Positions 16,580-25,872 of a stretch of 64,000 nt of DNA are shown piece after piece. A program made the position numbers and the translations under genes. Location: NCBI RefSeq assembly GCF_008017455.1, contig NZ_VRTY01000012.1, positions 1 to 64,000 on the forward strand, in the 5' to 3' direction. Position 1 is the first letter of the stretch. Each line of letters starts with the position of its first letter. The notes under the pieces are model-generated. The model saw only the letters and a program-made list of their open reading frames with translations. It made no database searches and was not told the origin of the DNA. The stretch is from Pontibacter qinzhouensis (GTDB taxonomy: Bacteria > Bacteroidota > Bacteroidia > Cytophagales > Hymenobacteraceae).

Positions 16580-17710
16580 ATGAAAGGAGAAGTAAAGCTG
16601 GGGATTTTGGGTGGCGGACAGCTGGGCCGGATGCTCATGCAGGCCGGGCTCGATTTTAACCTCTACACGCTGGTGCTCGACCCGGATGAAAACGCGCCCT
16701 GCAAAGACATTTGCCACGAGTTCTTTGTGGGCAGTTTCCGCGATTTCGACACAGTGTATGAGTTCGGTAAAAACTGCGATATCCTCACCATCGAGATCGA
16801 GCACGTAAATGCCGATGCGCTACAGAAGCTGGAAGAGGAGGGGGTAAAAGTGTACCCCGATGCCACCACCGTTCGTACCATTCAGGACAAAGGGCTGCAG
16901 AAAGAGTTCTTCCAGAAGCATAACATCCCGACTTCTGAATTTAGACTTTTGAAAGATGCCACAGAGCTGGAGGCCAATACCGATTTTCTACCCGCTTTCC
17001 AGAAGCTGCGCCGCGAAGGCTACGACGGCAAAGGAGTAGTAAAGCTTACTGGCAGCAACGACCTGGGCAAAGGTTTTCAGGAGCCATCGGTGCTGGAGAA
17101 ACTCGTAGATTACGAGAAGGAGATTTCTGTGATCGTGGCGCGCAACCCAAAGGGCGAGGTCACTGCTTTTCCGGTGGTGGAGCTGAGCTTTCATCCGGAG
17201 CATAACCTCGTCGATTCGCTTTTTGCACCGGCCAATGTACCTTACAAGCTACAGCGCCACGCCATCGAAATTGCCAGCCGGGTAATAGAGGCCTTCGGAA
17301 TGGTAGGTATTCTGGCTGTTGAGATGTTCCTGACAAAAGACGGGCAGATACTGGTAAACGAAGTAGCACCGCGTCCGCACAACAGCGGGCACCATACCAT
17401 CAAAGCAAATTTCACCTCGCAATACGAGCAGCACCTGCGGGCCATCCTAAACCTTCCGCTGGGTGCCACCGATATTCAAAGTGCCGCCGTTATGCTGAAC
17501 CTGCTGGGCGAGCCCGGTTACGACGGCGAAGCAGCCTACGAGGGCCTGCAGGAGGCGCTGGCGGTACCAGGCGTTTACATTCACCTCTATGGCAAAAAGT
17601 ACACCCGGCCTGCCCGCAAAATGGGGCACATCACCGTGCTTGGCCAGACCATTGAAGAAGCACAGCAGCGGGCCGAGTCAGTTAAAAATGTTATCAAAGT
17701 AAAAGCATAA
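16580..17710 (+). CDS. purK: N5-carboxyaminoimidazole ribonucleotide synthase
   Basis: PurK, 376 residues, is an ATP-grasp enzyme that makes N5-CAIR from AIR, bicarbonate and ATP in purine synthesis. MKGEVKLGILGGGQLGRML sets the start at ATG 16580. The open frame extends 34 codons further upstream, but that part has no family similarity. Other landmarks are the ATP-grasp stretch REGYDGKGVVKL near residue 147, EKEISVIVARNPKGE, the metal-binding LAVEMFLTKDGQILVNEVAPRPHNSGHHT region near residues 245-275 (described in parts), and ASRVIEAF. purE begins two bases after the stop, so both are in one operon. Confidence 0.96.
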   Translation: MKGEVKLGILGGGQLGRMLMQAGLDFNLYTLVLDPDENAPCKDICHEFFVGSFRDFDTVYEFGKNCDILTIEIEHVNADALQKLEEEGVKVYPDATTVRTIQDKGLQKEFFQKHNIPTSEFRLLKDATELEANTDFLPAFQKLRREGYDGKGVVKLTGSNDLGKGFQEPSVLEKLVDYEKEISVIVARNPKGEVTAFPVVELSFHPEHNLVDSLFAPANVPYKLQRHAIEIASRVIEAFGMVGILAVEMFLTKDGQILVNEVAPRPHNSGHHTIKANFTSQYEQHLRAILNLPLGATDIQSAAVMLNLLGEPGYDGEAAYEGLQEALAVPGVYIHLYGKKYTRPARKMGHITVLGQTIEEAQQRAESVKNVIKVKA

Positions 17711-17712
17711 AC

Positions 17713-18240
17713 ATGTCTGAAGAAACAAAACAAACGCAACCGCTGGTAGGCATTATCATGGGCAGCCAGTCTGACCTGAACGTAATGGACGCAGCGGCAG
17801 AATTTCTGGAGAACCTGGGCATACCTTTCGAACTGACCATTGTATCGGCGCACCGCACGCCGCACCGCATGGTCGAGTATGCTGAGTTGGCGCGTAAAAA
17901 AGGGCTGAAAGTAATTATAGCCGGAGCAGGTGGAGCAGCCCATTTGCCAGGCATGGTGGCTTCGTTAACAACCTTACCCGTTATTGGCGTACCCGTAAAA
18001 TCGAGTAACTCCATCGATGGCTGGGATTCGGTGCTGTCTATTCTGCAGATGCCCGGAGGTGTACCAGTGGCTACTGTAGCCTTAAATGGCGCCTTAAACG
18101 CAGGCATTCTGGCAGCCCAGATTCTGGGAACAAGCAACGCAGCCATTGCCGATAAGCTGGAGAAATACAAAACCGGCCTCAAAGATAAAGTCATGCGCTC
18201 TGTTGATGAACTCAGAAGAGGCGACCGCGATATAGATTAA
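17713..18240 (+). CDS. purE: N5-carboxyaminoimidazole ribonucleotide mutase
   Basis: PurE, 175 residues, moves the carboxylate of N5-CAIR to carbon 4 to give CAIR, using the product of the upstream gene. It carries GIIMGSQSDLNVM (residues 13-25), the catalytic SAHRTPHRM (about 45-53), AGAGGAAHLPGMVAS (about 75-89) and GWDSVLSILQMPGGVPVATV. It is class I by length and motifs. It lies two bases from purK and is closed by a strong terminator. Confidence 0.97.
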   Translation: MSEETKQTQPLVGIIMGSQSDLNVMDAAAEFLENLGIPFELTIVSAHRTPHRMVEYAELARKKGLKVIIAGAGGAAHLPGMVASLTTLPVIGVPVKSSNSIDGWDSVLSILQMPGGVPVATVALNGALNAGILAAQILGTSNAAIADKLEKYKTGLKDKVMRSVDELRRGDRDID

Positions 18241-18268
18241 GGCTGCTCATAAGTGAGCTGTAGCACCA

Positions 18269-18312
18269 CAAAACGGCTTTCCCTGTAATAAGGGAAAGCC
18301 GTTTTGCTTTTA
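18269..18312 (+). terminator. Intrinsic terminator after purKE
   Basis: A 16-base perfect stem, CAAAACGGCTTTCCCT (18269-18284) with its complement at 18291-18306, has a 6-base loop and then CTTTT. Confidence 0.93.
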
Positions 18313-18447
18313 AAGCAGAAGGCGGTGCAGCAGTAGAACCAAGCAAAATCATTGCTTTGATTTCTTAACATAAGCTTAACCTCTCTGACTTAACAAGGTG
18401 TTTGCAGCAGCGTAGTTTCTATTTTCGGTTTTAGCACCTTCACCAAC

Positions 18448-19890
18448 ATGCGCACTGTATACCCCCTGAAAACTACACATGCCCCTCTCGACCAACTGGC
18501 TGTTTTCTCTTTTTTATGGGGAATGGCCAACCTGTTTCACCTGCTTTCCTTCCCGTATGTGGTTAGCCTGGATGATCCATTTAGTTGGGTGGTAGGCATT
18601 TTTGCATTTTTTGTGGTGCTGTGGCCCCGGTCTTTGGCGCTCCTGTTCCTGATGCTCTGCTTCAGCCTTACCAGAACATTTCGTTGGATGCCCGACACGC
18701 CCAATCATATTCTGTTTGAGTTTGTGCTTAACACGGCTTTGCTGCTGTGCATTTGTTATGCGTGCCTTTCCTTCTTCAACAAAAACAGGAAGATGCCGGA
18801 CCTGCGCAACCTGGCGCTAAGAGAGCAGGTGTTTACTGCCTTTGCTGCACCTGCCCGGGTTAGCCTGCTGTTGTTGTATTTCTACGCCGTGCTCCACAAA
18901 CTGAACTATGATTATTTAAATACCGACATCAGTTGCAGCTCTGTTCTGCTGACCTCTTTCGGAGATCGCCTGCCTTTTCTGCCTACAAACCAACCAGCAC
19001 AACTAGGAGCCATTTACGGGACCTTGGTAGTAGAAGCAGCCATTCCGCTGATGTTCTGCTTTAGGCGCACCCGTGCTGCCGGCATCTTTTTAGGCTTAGG
19101 CTTCCACTATTTTCTTTCTTTGCACCCACACGACGGACTCTATAGCTTTTCGTCGCTACTGTTTTCGCTCTTCTTCCTGTTTACACCACCTGCTTTTACC
19201 ACCGAGCTGAATAAGTTGCTGCTGTCTTCCTCCGGAAAAGTAAGACAGCCTCTCCGGCTGCTGCTGAAAGCGCTGGTTCTTTTGGTTGCAGCAGCCATAC
19301 TGGTACGGTGGGCAGGCGCCATAAATTTTGCAGGCTTCTTAATCTGGTTGGTATTCGGAGCTTTTGTGATTATGATTTACACCGTGCAGGCTGTTGCACA
19401 ACCTGCTACAGAAACCATGTTTGCTGCTTACTTTTCCATCAGACCTGCTGCACTATGGGTATTCCCGGCACTGGTGCTATTTAATGGCTTAAACCCTTAC
19501 CTTGGTTTTAAAACCCAAACCAGCTTTTCGATGTTCAGCAACCTGCGTACAGAAGGTGGTTACAGTAACCACCTGTTTATTCCGGGTTCTTTGCAGTTCA
19601 CCAACCTGCAGCACGATTTAGTTGATGTTGTGGAAAGTGATTTAGAGGAGCTGCAGCGGTATAAGCAGGAAGATCAGTATTTAACTTACTTTGAACTACG
19701 CCGCTTGGTAAGCTCTCACCTGAACAAAGATTTTTATGTAAACTTCCTGAGAAATGGTCAGCTGCAAGGGCTCCGGGTGGAAAATGGTATCGCCGATCAG
19801 CCGGACCTGGCGCTTCCGCACGCTTACCTGACCTCCAAATTTGTCCGTTTCAGACCAATAGACAAAGGAGCCTGCCTCTGCAAACACTAG
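18448..19890 (+). CDS. HTTM-like multi-pass membrane protein
   Basis: This 480-residue protein has about ten hydrophobic segments from residue 14 to 355 and a soluble C-terminal domain of some 110 residues. FYAVLHKLNYDYLNTDISCS (about 150-169) and GLGFHYFLSLHPHDGLYSFS (about 212-231), followed by NPYLGFKTQTSFSMFSNL, resemble the HTTM (vitamin K-dependent carboxylase-like) family, which is a membrane fold of mostly unknown role in bacteria. Assignment rests on pattern, not on a search. The C-terminal part contains YVNFLRNGQLQGLRVENG. It is a single-gene unit with an element copy starting 12 bases after the stop. Confidence 0.65.
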   Translation: MRTVYPLKTTHAPLDQLAVFSFLWGMANLFHLLSFPYVVSLDDPFSWVVGIFAFFVVLWPRSLALLFLMLCFSLTRTFRWMPDTPNHILFEFVLNTALLLCICYACLSFFNKNRKMPDLRNLALREQVFTAFAAPARVSLLLLYFYAVLHKLNYDYLNTDISCSSVLLTSFGDRLPFLPTNQPAQLGAIYGTLVVEAAIPLMFCFRRTRAAGIFLGLGFHYFLSLHPHDGLYSFSSLLFSLFFLFTPPAFTTELNKLLLSSSGKVRQPLRLLLKALVLLVAAAILVRWAGAINFAGFLIWLVFGAFVIMIYTVQAVAQPATETMFAAYFSIRPAALWVFPALVLFNGLNPYLGFKTQTSFSMFSNLRTEGGYSNHLFIPGSLQFTNLQHDLVDVVESDLEELQRYKQEDQYLTYFELRRLVSSHLNKDFYVNFLRNGQLQGLRVENGIADQPDLALPHAYLTSKFVRFRPIDKGACLCKH

Positions 19891-19901
19891 TGCTGGCAGC
19901 A

Positions 19902-19958
19902 AATTATTTAAATGAAAATGGCCTTCAGAAGCTTCTCAGGTCATTTTTAGCCAAGGGT
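19902..19958 (+). repeat. 57-bp intergenic element, copy 6
   Basis: Starts AATTATTTAAATGAAAATGG, hairpin CCTTCAGAAGC, ends TAGCCAAGGGT. It lies 12 bases after the HTTM-like gene in the same orientation. Confidence 0.87.
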
Positions 19959-19998
19959 TGATCTAAGTTAGTTCGTTTTTATAGACCTGAACTACTGC

Positions 19999-20271
19999 TT
20001 AAATATCGCATTTAAAGTATTCCGTATCGTAACCGGGGGCTGGTGTGTCGCCGACCCGCACCAGCTTGCTGAGTGGTATGGTTTCGCCGGTGGCAAGTTC
20101 CAGGTAATCTACTCCCGCTGTAGTTGTAAGTTGTTTCAGAAGCGCCCTTACGTTCATAAATTCGCCAATTTCACTGTGGTACTGCACCCGCACATACACC
20201 TTCTGCCGCACAAGCTCTTCTAATGCTGTTCTGAATTGCTGTACCTCTGCTGTTTTATCTGTTGTACTCAT
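19999..20271 (-). CDS. Small conserved hypothetical protein
   Basis: This 90-residue soluble protein begins MSTTDKTAEVQQFRTALEEL and ends APGYDTEYFKCDI. VYVRVQYHSEIGEFMNVRALLKQL and LELATGETIPLSKLVRVGD suggest a small beta-rich fold of the Sm/SH3-like kind that binds via exposed strands. This is only an impression. The frame is open to 20358, but MSTT is the more credible start. Its stop is 40 bases from element copy 6. No function is proposed. Confidence 0.6.
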   Translation of the reverse strand: MSTTDKTAEVQQFRTALEELVRQKVYVRVQYHSEIGEFMNVRALLKQLTTTAGVDYLELATGETIPLSKLVRVGDTPAPGYDTEYFKCDI

Positions 20272-20618
20272 AAAGTTAGAGTTGATTTTTGATAGTATAC
20301 GGTGGTACAGTAAAAGCTGTGCTATCACATTTTTACTTTGGCGAACCCCGGTCCCCAACCAGTATCTCTAAATAAGTATAGGCAATTATTATATGTCAGG
20401 TAAACCCTTGGCAGCAATTTGATGAAAATCCTTCAGAAGGCTATTTTCATTAGAATAATTTGGAATACGAAAGCTGAAATAGTTTTGGACTTAGGAGATA
20501 GAACTAATTTGCATGTACTTAGTTCACAGTCAGCTTTAGTTCTAAATATAACTTAAGACCTATAAATTAAGAAATGCCCCTATAGCCCCTCATTCATAAT
20601 TTCTGATTTGGGAAAAGT
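20272..20618. other. Gap upstream of the small gene, downstream of sbcC
   Basis: Holds element copy 7 (20404-20460). The remainder is AT-rich with no recognisable gene. Confidence 0.5.
20404..20460 (-). repeat. 57-bp intergenic element, copy 7
   Basis: Minus strand starts AATTATTCTAATGAAAATAG, then CCTTCTGAAGGATTTTCATC, ends TGCCAAGGGT. Here ATGAAAAT and ATTTTCAT extend the hairpin on both sides. It lies about 160 bases after the sbcC stop in the same orientation. Confidence 0.9.
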
Positions 20619-23600
20619 CTAAACCACCTCCACCTTACTTACACCACCAGCCAGTTTTTTAACGCGAATCTGCGTGCTGATCCGCTCTTTCAGCGCCTCT
20701 ACGTGCGAGATGATTCCGATCATTTTACCGCCTGCCTGCAGGTTCTCCAGGGTCGAAATAGCAGCATCCAGCGTTTCAGCATCTAAAGTGCCGAAGCCTT
20801 CATCAATAAACAAGGAATTGATCTGGGTGCGGCGGCCGGCAAGGTCAGAGAGCCCCAGGGCCAGCGCCAGGCTCACCAGAAAGCTCTCGCCGCCCGAAAG
20901 CGTGTTCATCGGTCGCACCGCCTCCGCCTGGTAGGTGTCCACAATCAGCAGCTCCAGGTCTTCGGCAGTAGATTTCTGGATGCGGTAGCGGTCGTTGAGT
21001 TTTTGCAGGTGCCGGTTGGCCAGCTCCACCAGCCTTGCCAGCGTGAGCCCCTGCGCAAAGCGGCTGAACTTGTTGCCATCTGCAGAGCCGATCAGCTGCG
21101 ACAGTTGCTCCCAACGGTTACACACCTGCTGCTGTGTCTGGAGTTGTTCGGCCAGGTCGCGGTTTTTCTCGCGCTGCTGTGCGTCCTGCTCCAGCAGTTG
21201 CTGGTGGCGTGCGCGTTGTTCTATCAGGTTGCGCTGCGCTGTGGTTTTCTGCAGGTGCAGTTCCTGCAGTTCTTCTGCTGTTTTATCAGTCAGGTTTTGT
21301 TGCCGGGTTGCTGCCAGTTCGTGCTGCACATCTGTGAGGCTTTTTCGCAGCTCGGTCAGGTGCTTTTCGGTCTGGGCTTTGAGGTTGGCCAGGCGCAGGG
21401 CTTCGTCTTTGTCGAGGAGCATCTGGCTCAGGGCCTCAATGGTTTCGATACCCTGCTGTTGCAGTACCCGCAGCAGCCCGTCGCGCAGATTATCCAAAGC
21501 TGATTTGCTCTGCTGTTGCGACTGCTGGATTTCCTGCTGCCGCTGGCGGTTTTCGTGCAGTTCATGTTTCGTTTGGAGGTGTCTGGTGCGGGCTTTTTCA
21601 GCCTGGTTCCTGCTGACAATCAGTTGCTGCTGTGCCTTTTGCCGTTCCTTTTGCGGGTCTTTTTCACTGAAAAGCTGGGTACGCTCTTCCTTAAGTTTAG
21701 TCAGGTTAATATGTGTCTGCTTCAGGTGCTCCTGCCGTTCTTTTAAGTCCTGCTGCTTCTCCTCCTGCCGGGTTTTCATGTTTTTTACGTTCTCCTGCAA
21801 CTGCTGGAACGGGTCGCGCAGGTCTTCGTAAGCCTTGTGCTTCTGCTGGTACTCTACCACCTGTGCCTCAAAAGTTCGTAGCTGCTCGGCCAGCCTGTTG
21901 TTTTCAGATGAAGCGCCATAGGCTGCAGCAAAAGAGGCAGCCATTTCCAGCTGGTCCTGCTGCTCTTCGAGCTGTTCCTGCAGCTGTGCCTGCGCCTTCT
22001 GGAGCTGCGCCTGGTGCATTTTTTCAGATTGCTCCAGCCGGCTTTGTTGTCCCTGCGTCCGAAGCTGTTCTTCCCGAATCTGCTGCAGGCGCTGGTTCAG
22101 CTGCTCTGCCGTGCGGCTAAGGCTGCGGCCCATACTTAAGGTATGGTTCAGCTTCTCAAAGTCTTTTCGTTGCTGCTCCAGGCTGTTTGCCAGCAGGTCG
22201 GGTGCGGTAATGGCAATTGCAAGGCCTTCGGATTGCTGTTGATATGCCTGCTGCAGCCGCTTTATTTCCGTATCAGTTTCAGTTTTTTGTTGAAGCGCTG
22301 CCTCTTGCTGGTGCTGCAGGGTGTGCAGTTGCAGCTGAAGGTTGTTCAGGCTGGCTTCCAGTTCTTTTACCAGGAGCTGTTGCTTGTCGCGCCGCTGCAC
22401 TTCTTCGGTAAGCGTGGTCTCATAGGCTCCTTCTACAAACGGATGATGCGCGGAACCACACAGCGGGCATGGCTCGTTTGGCTGCAGTGCATGGCGGGCC
22501 TGCTCCAGCTCCTGGATGCGCTGCTGCTGGGTTACCAGTTGCTGCAGGTCCTGCAGGCGTTCTGTCGCGTCGGCATATTTTTGCCGGGTTACTTCAAGTT
22601 GTGTTTTCTGACTAATACTGTTTTTTTGCTGCTGCTCCAGCTGCAGTTCAAGTTGCTCCTGCTTTTGCTGCACTGCAGTATGCAGCCGCGAAAGCTCCAG
22701 CAGGCGTTCGTAGCGGTTCAGGAGTTGTTGTTGCGCTTGTGGCAGTGCCTCCAGTTCTTCCAGCTTTTGCCCGTTTAACTTCTCCTGCAACTGCACCGAT
22801 ACCTGCTGCTTTTCTTCTGTGAGCTGCGCATAAGCTGCCTGCTGCTCTTCCTGCTTTTTGCTTAGCGCCTCTAGTTGCTGCGTATCCTGCTGCAGTTGCT
22901 GTTGCAATGCCTGCTGTTCCTGCTCCAATTTTTTCCTGCTTTGGCTTACCTCTGCCAGGCTTTTCACCATGAGGCGGAACTCGGGGAGGTGCTGCTGCAG
23001 GTCCTGCAGGCGTTGGTTCTGCTGCAGCCAGGTTTTGTAGCTGATGGCTTTTTGCGTCAGCTCCTGCAGTTCGCTCTGTTTCTGTTGGAGCAGGCTTTGT
23101 TCCTGTTTCAGCGAAGCATCCAACTGCTCATAAATTTTCTTGTTTTCCTGGAACTGGTCCCGGATGGTTTGTAGCTGGTGGTCGAGTTGGGCTACTTTCT
23201 GCAGGAGCGGCTCGAGCTCCTGCAACGCAGTTTCCTGTTGCTGCTGCTGTTTACCGGCCTCCTCAGCCACCCTTCCCGATAGCTCCAGCTCCGTCTCCAG
23301 CACGGGTAGCTGTTTTACCAGTGTTTCGAGCTGGGTCTGTTCCTTCACCAGTTGGCCGTTGGCCAGCTCAATACGGGTTAGCTGCCCTTCGTATTGCCGT
23401 GCGTGTTCGTGCTGCTCCAGCCTCCGGAAATCGGGTTGGAGCTGTGCCAGTTTAACTTCCTGTGTATGTAGTGCCTGCTTGTGCTGTTGCTCTTTTGCCT
23501 GCAGTTTCTGTACCTGCCCGAGCCATTGCGACTGCTCCTGCAGCATGGTGGCTTCCTGTCGTAACTGTTCCTCCTGCTCCTGTAGTTCGGCAATGGATGT

Positions 23601-24260
23601 TTGTAAGGCAACCAGCTGTTCCTCCGGCAGCAGTTTAGTGTCCTGCAGGCGGCGTTCCATTTCTTCTTTCAGGCTGCGTTCGGTTTTGGCTTTTTCAAAA
23701 GCGAAGCGGGATATGTCGGAGTAAATGCCTGTTTCGGTTATTTTTTCGAGCAGGCTGCTGCGTTCGTTGGGGTTCGCCTTTAGAAATCGTGCGAAGTCGC
23801 CCTGCGAGAGCATGACGGAGCGCAGAAACTGGTTATAGTCGAGGCCGCAAAGTTCGGCTACTTTGTCGGGTACCTGGCTTGGCTTCAGGTCGAAGTTCTT
23901 TTCGTCGGCCAAATCGCAGAGCTCCATGTGCACTGCCTGCATGTTGCCATCTGCTTTGCCCCGGCTCCGCCTGATGTGCCATTTGGAGCGGTAGCACCTG
24001 CCGTTGGCCTCAAACTCCACCTCGGCAGAACTTTCGGCGGTGTGGCGTGTCATGAGCTCCAGCGGTTTGTCGTTGCTGTGGCGGTGCACCAGCCCATAAA
24101 GCCCCACGGTAATAGCATCCAGAATGGTAGTTTTACCTGCGCCCGTTGGCCCGGTTATCGCAAACAAACCTGCTTCTGCCAATGGAGCCTGGTCGAAACG
24201 GATCTCGTGCTGCCCTTTAAGCGAGTTCAGGTTCTGGAAACGGACGGCAAGGATTTTCAT
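20619..24260 (-). CDS. sbcC: Exonuclease subunit SbcC (Rad50-like ATPase)
   Basis: SbcC, 1213 residues, is the ATPase arm of the SbcCD nuclease that cleaves hairpins and processes DNA ends. Walker A is at residues about 36-44 (GPTGAGKTT), the ABC signature LSGGESFLVSLAL near residue 1120, and Walker B LFIDEGFGTLD near 1150. The long middle is a coiled coil very rich in Gln and Glu, interrupted near residue 598 by the zinc hook CPLCGSAHHP. It is somewhat longer than E. coli SbcC (1048). The gene follows sbcD (24488-25714) after 227 bases that contain a degenerate repeat element, so co-transcription is likely but not certain. Confidence 0.95.
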   Translation of the reverse strand: MKILAVRFQNLNSLKGQHEIRFDQAPLAEAGLFAITGPTGAGKTTILDAITVGLYGLVHRHSNDKPLELMTRHTAESSAEVEFEANGRCYRSKWHIRRSRGKADGNMQAVHMELCDLADEKNFDLKPSQVPDKVAELCGLDYNQFLRSVMLSQGDFARFLKANPNERSSLLEKITETGIYSDISRFAFEKAKTERSLKEEMERRLQDTKLLPEEQLVALQTSIAELQEQEEQLRQEATMLQEQSQWLGQVQKLQAKEQQHKQALHTQEVKLAQLQPDFRRLEQHEHARQYEGQLTRIELANGQLVKEQTQLETLVKQLPVLETELELSGRVAEEAGKQQQQQETALQELEPLLQKVAQLDHQLQTIRDQFQENKKIYEQLDASLKQEQSLLQQKQSELQELTQKAISYKTWLQQNQRLQDLQQHLPEFRLMVKSLAEVSQSRKKLEQEQQALQQQLQQDTQQLEALSKKQEEQQAAYAQLTEEKQQVSVQLQEKLNGQKLEELEALPQAQQQLLNRYERLLELSRLHTAVQQKQEQLELQLEQQQKNSISQKTQLEVTRQKYADATERLQDLQQLVTQQQRIQELEQARHALQPNEPCPLCGSAHHPFVEGAYETTLTEEVQRRDKQQLLVKELEASLNNLQLQLHTLQHQQEAALQQKTETDTEIKRLQQAYQQQSEGLAIAITAPDLLANSLEQQRKDFEKLNHTLSMGRSLSRTAEQLNQRLQQIREEQLRTQGQQSRLEQSEKMHQAQLQKAQAQLQEQLEEQQDQLEMAASFAAAYGASSENNRLAEQLRTFEAQVVEYQQKHKAYEDLRDPFQQLQENVKNMKTRQEEKQQDLKERQEHLKQTHINLTKLKEERTQLFSEKDPQKERQKAQQQLIVSRNQAEKARTRHLQTKHELHENRQRQQEIQQSQQQSKSALDNLRDGLLRVLQQQGIETIEALSQMLLDKDEALRLANLKAQTEKHLTELRKSLTDVQHELAATRQQNLTDKTAEELQELHLQKTTAQRNLIEQRARHQQLLEQDAQQREKNRDLAEQLQTQQQVCNRWEQLSQLIGSADGNKFSRFAQGLTLARLVELANRHLQKLNDRYRIQKSTAEDLELLIVDTYQAEAVRPMNTLSGGESFLVSLALALGLSDLAGRRTQINSLFIDEGFGTLDAETLDAAISTLENLQAGGKMIGIISHVEALKERISTQIRVKKLAGGVSKVEVV

Positions 24261-24277
24261 GGGTTGCTTTTTTTAGA

Positions 24278-24294
24278 GACACAAGTATCAGGAC
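24278..24294 (-). repeat. 17-base exact repeat of the segment at 45631-45647
   Basis: On the minus strand it reads GTCCTGATACTTGTGTC, identical to 45631-45647 upstream of thiL. Related phrases (CCTGCGTC, ACTGGACATAAG) occur near 52170 and 60585. Confidence 0.6.
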
Positions 24295-24374
24295 AGAAGA
24301 CTTTGTCAAATTAAAAATTAGGAATCAGGAATGAATATGGCGCGAGCATCCTCGCTCGTGACTTCTATTCCAAG

Positions 24375-24432
24375 GCCCCTGGCCACATTTAAGCACAAAT
24401 TTGGTTGGAGGGGCAATTTCATTAGAATAATT
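24375..24432 (-). repeat. 57-bp intergenic element, copy 8 (degenerate)
   Basis: Minus strand starts AATTATTCTAATGAAATTGC and ends GGCCAGGGGC. The hairpin has decayed (CCCTCCAACC) but length and ends are kept. It lies 55 bases after the sbcD stop in the same orientation. Confidence 0.65.
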
Positions 24433-24487
24433 CAGATGTCAGAAGTTGCTGCTCTAACTATCCAACTCACCAGCTTTCTATCTAAGA

Positions 24488-25714
24488 TCAGCTCTCTTTT
24501 CCCTGCCCCATCAGCTCCAGCAGCTCAGAGAAGGTGGCCAGGAGTTCCTGATGGTCGCCATCCGGGTACACGCTTTCGCAACGTTTCAGAAATACATCTT
24601 TTTCCCGAAGCGTGTGTAGGTCGGCCTCCTGCTCTACCTGTTGTTCCAGCGTCTGTCGCTGTAACTGTATGACAGGCGGGCGGTGGATGAGCATTTCGAT
24701 CTCCGGCTTTAGCTTCAGGACCTCCTCCAGTTGCTGGTTCAGGTCGGGGAGGGGCGTTTCGAGTTCTACCTGCACTTCGGCCCAGGCAATGAGGGAATAG
24801 CCGCTGTTATCGTACACGGCCAGTTGCTGTTTCACTTTATCGAGTGCGCCTTTAATCCGGATCAGTTTGCGGCTGTAAGGCACCTCCAGCTCCCGCAGGC
24901 CTGCTAGTTTGCCATCCTCAAAATCGAGGATGTAGACCAGTTTTTTGTCTGTTACTTCACTAAAGCTAAGCGGAATAGGGGAGCCGGAATAGCGGATGTG
25001 GTGCGTTTTATTTACTTGCTGCGGCCGGTGCAGGTGCCCGAGCGCCACGTAATCGAACTCTGCGGGAAACTGGTCAGCGCCGATTTGCCCCAGGTTGCCA
25101 ACATGAATTTCTTTTTCACTGTCAGAAGCGGTACCTCCGGCTGCAAACAAATGTCCCATCGCCACCACTGGTACCTGCTGTGCTTTGTAGGGTTGCAGAT
25201 GCGGCACAAAAGCCTGGTAATGTGCCGCAATGCCTTGCTTAATGCGTTGCTCCCGTTCCTCGTAGGTCTCTCCGGCCACCGACAACCGTACATCGCGGTC
25301 GCGCAGAAAAGGTACGGCACACACCACGAGTTGCAGCCTTCCCTGCGCATCGTGCAGCTCAATCAGCTCATCCAGTAGGTTATCGGTGGCACCGCCTACT
25401 ACTTTAATGTGCAGGCAGTCGAGCAGCTCTTTGGGCGCGTTTAGGGTGGAGACGGAGTCGTGATTACCGCCTGTAATAATAATGTGGCGGCAGCAGGTGG
25501 AACAGACCCTGGTCAGGAAGCTGTAATATTGTTTAAGCGCTGTATTAGACGGAGCACCCGTGTCGAACACATCGCCGGACATGAGCAGCACCTCTACCTG
25601 CTCCTGCTCGATGGTCTGCAGCAGCCAGTCGAGGAAGCATTGGTGTTCTTCTGTGCGTTCGAGGTTAACGAGTCGCTGGCCCAGATGCCAGTCGGAGGTG
25701 TGTAGTATGCGCAT
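24488..25714 (-). CDS. sbcD: Exonuclease subunit SbcD (Mre11-like nuclease)
   Basis: SbcD, 408 residues, is the metallophosphoesterase subunit that cuts DNA in the SbcCD complex. Phosphoesterase motifs are in order: HTSDWHLGQRL (residues 5-15), SGDVFDTG (about 48-55), GGNHDS (about 83-88), and GHLHRPQ (about 215-221). The capping region and the C-terminal SbcC-binding part follow. ATG 25714 gives MRILHTSDWHLG, the normal N-terminus. An upstream ATG adding 11 residues is less likely. The coding strand has TTG-N21-TATCTTGG upstream. sbcC lies downstream. Confidence 0.95.
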   Translation of the reverse strand: MRILHTSDWHLGQRLVNLERTEEHQCFLDWLLQTIEQEQVEVLLMSGDVFDTGAPSNTALKQYYSFLTRVCSTCCRHIIITGGNHDSVSTLNAPKELLDCLHIKVVGGATDNLLDELIELHDAQGRLQLVVCAVPFLRDRDVRLSVAGETYEEREQRIKQGIAAHYQAFVPHLQPYKAQQVPVVAMGHLFAAGGTASDSEKEIHVGNLGQIGADQFPAEFDYVALGHLHRPQQVNKTHHIRYSGSPIPLSFSEVTDKKLVYILDFEDGKLAGLRELEVPYSRKLIRIKGALDKVKQQLAVYDNSGYSLIAWAEVQVELETPLPDLNQQLEEVLKLKPEIEMLIHRPPVIQLQRQTLEQQVEQEADLHTLREKDVFLKRCESVYPDGDHQELLATFSELLELMGQGKES

Positions 25715-25743
25715 GTTCCCGGGTTCCTTTCTCCAATACTGCT

Positions 25744-25775
25744 CCAAGATACATCAGGATGCAGGAACATGGCAA
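25744..25775 (-). promoter_or_regulatory. Putative promoter of sbcD
   Basis: On the minus strand, TTG (25775-25773), 21 bases, then TATCTTGG (25751-25744) is one base off TAnnTTTG. It ends 29 bases before the sbcD ATG. Confidence 0.55.
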
Positions 25776-25872
25776 GCTTGCGCCTGAAAAAACTGGTAAG
25801 CTGGCTCTATGCTGCAGTAGCCAATCCTCAGGCGGCTTTAATCTGCCAGCCACAAGAAAGACTGGCAAATCA

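Noticed and set aside
16370-16804. N-terminal extension of marC by 145 codons
   Set aside because: It lies antisense to purK and its upstream region, and MarC proteins are normally about 205 residues starting at MEILL.
20995-21831. Long open frames on the plus strand opposite sbcC
   Set aside because: They are antisense shadows of a Gln/Glu-rich coiled coil, giving Cys/Ser- or Leu-rich products with no family resemblance, whereas sbcC has all its motifs.
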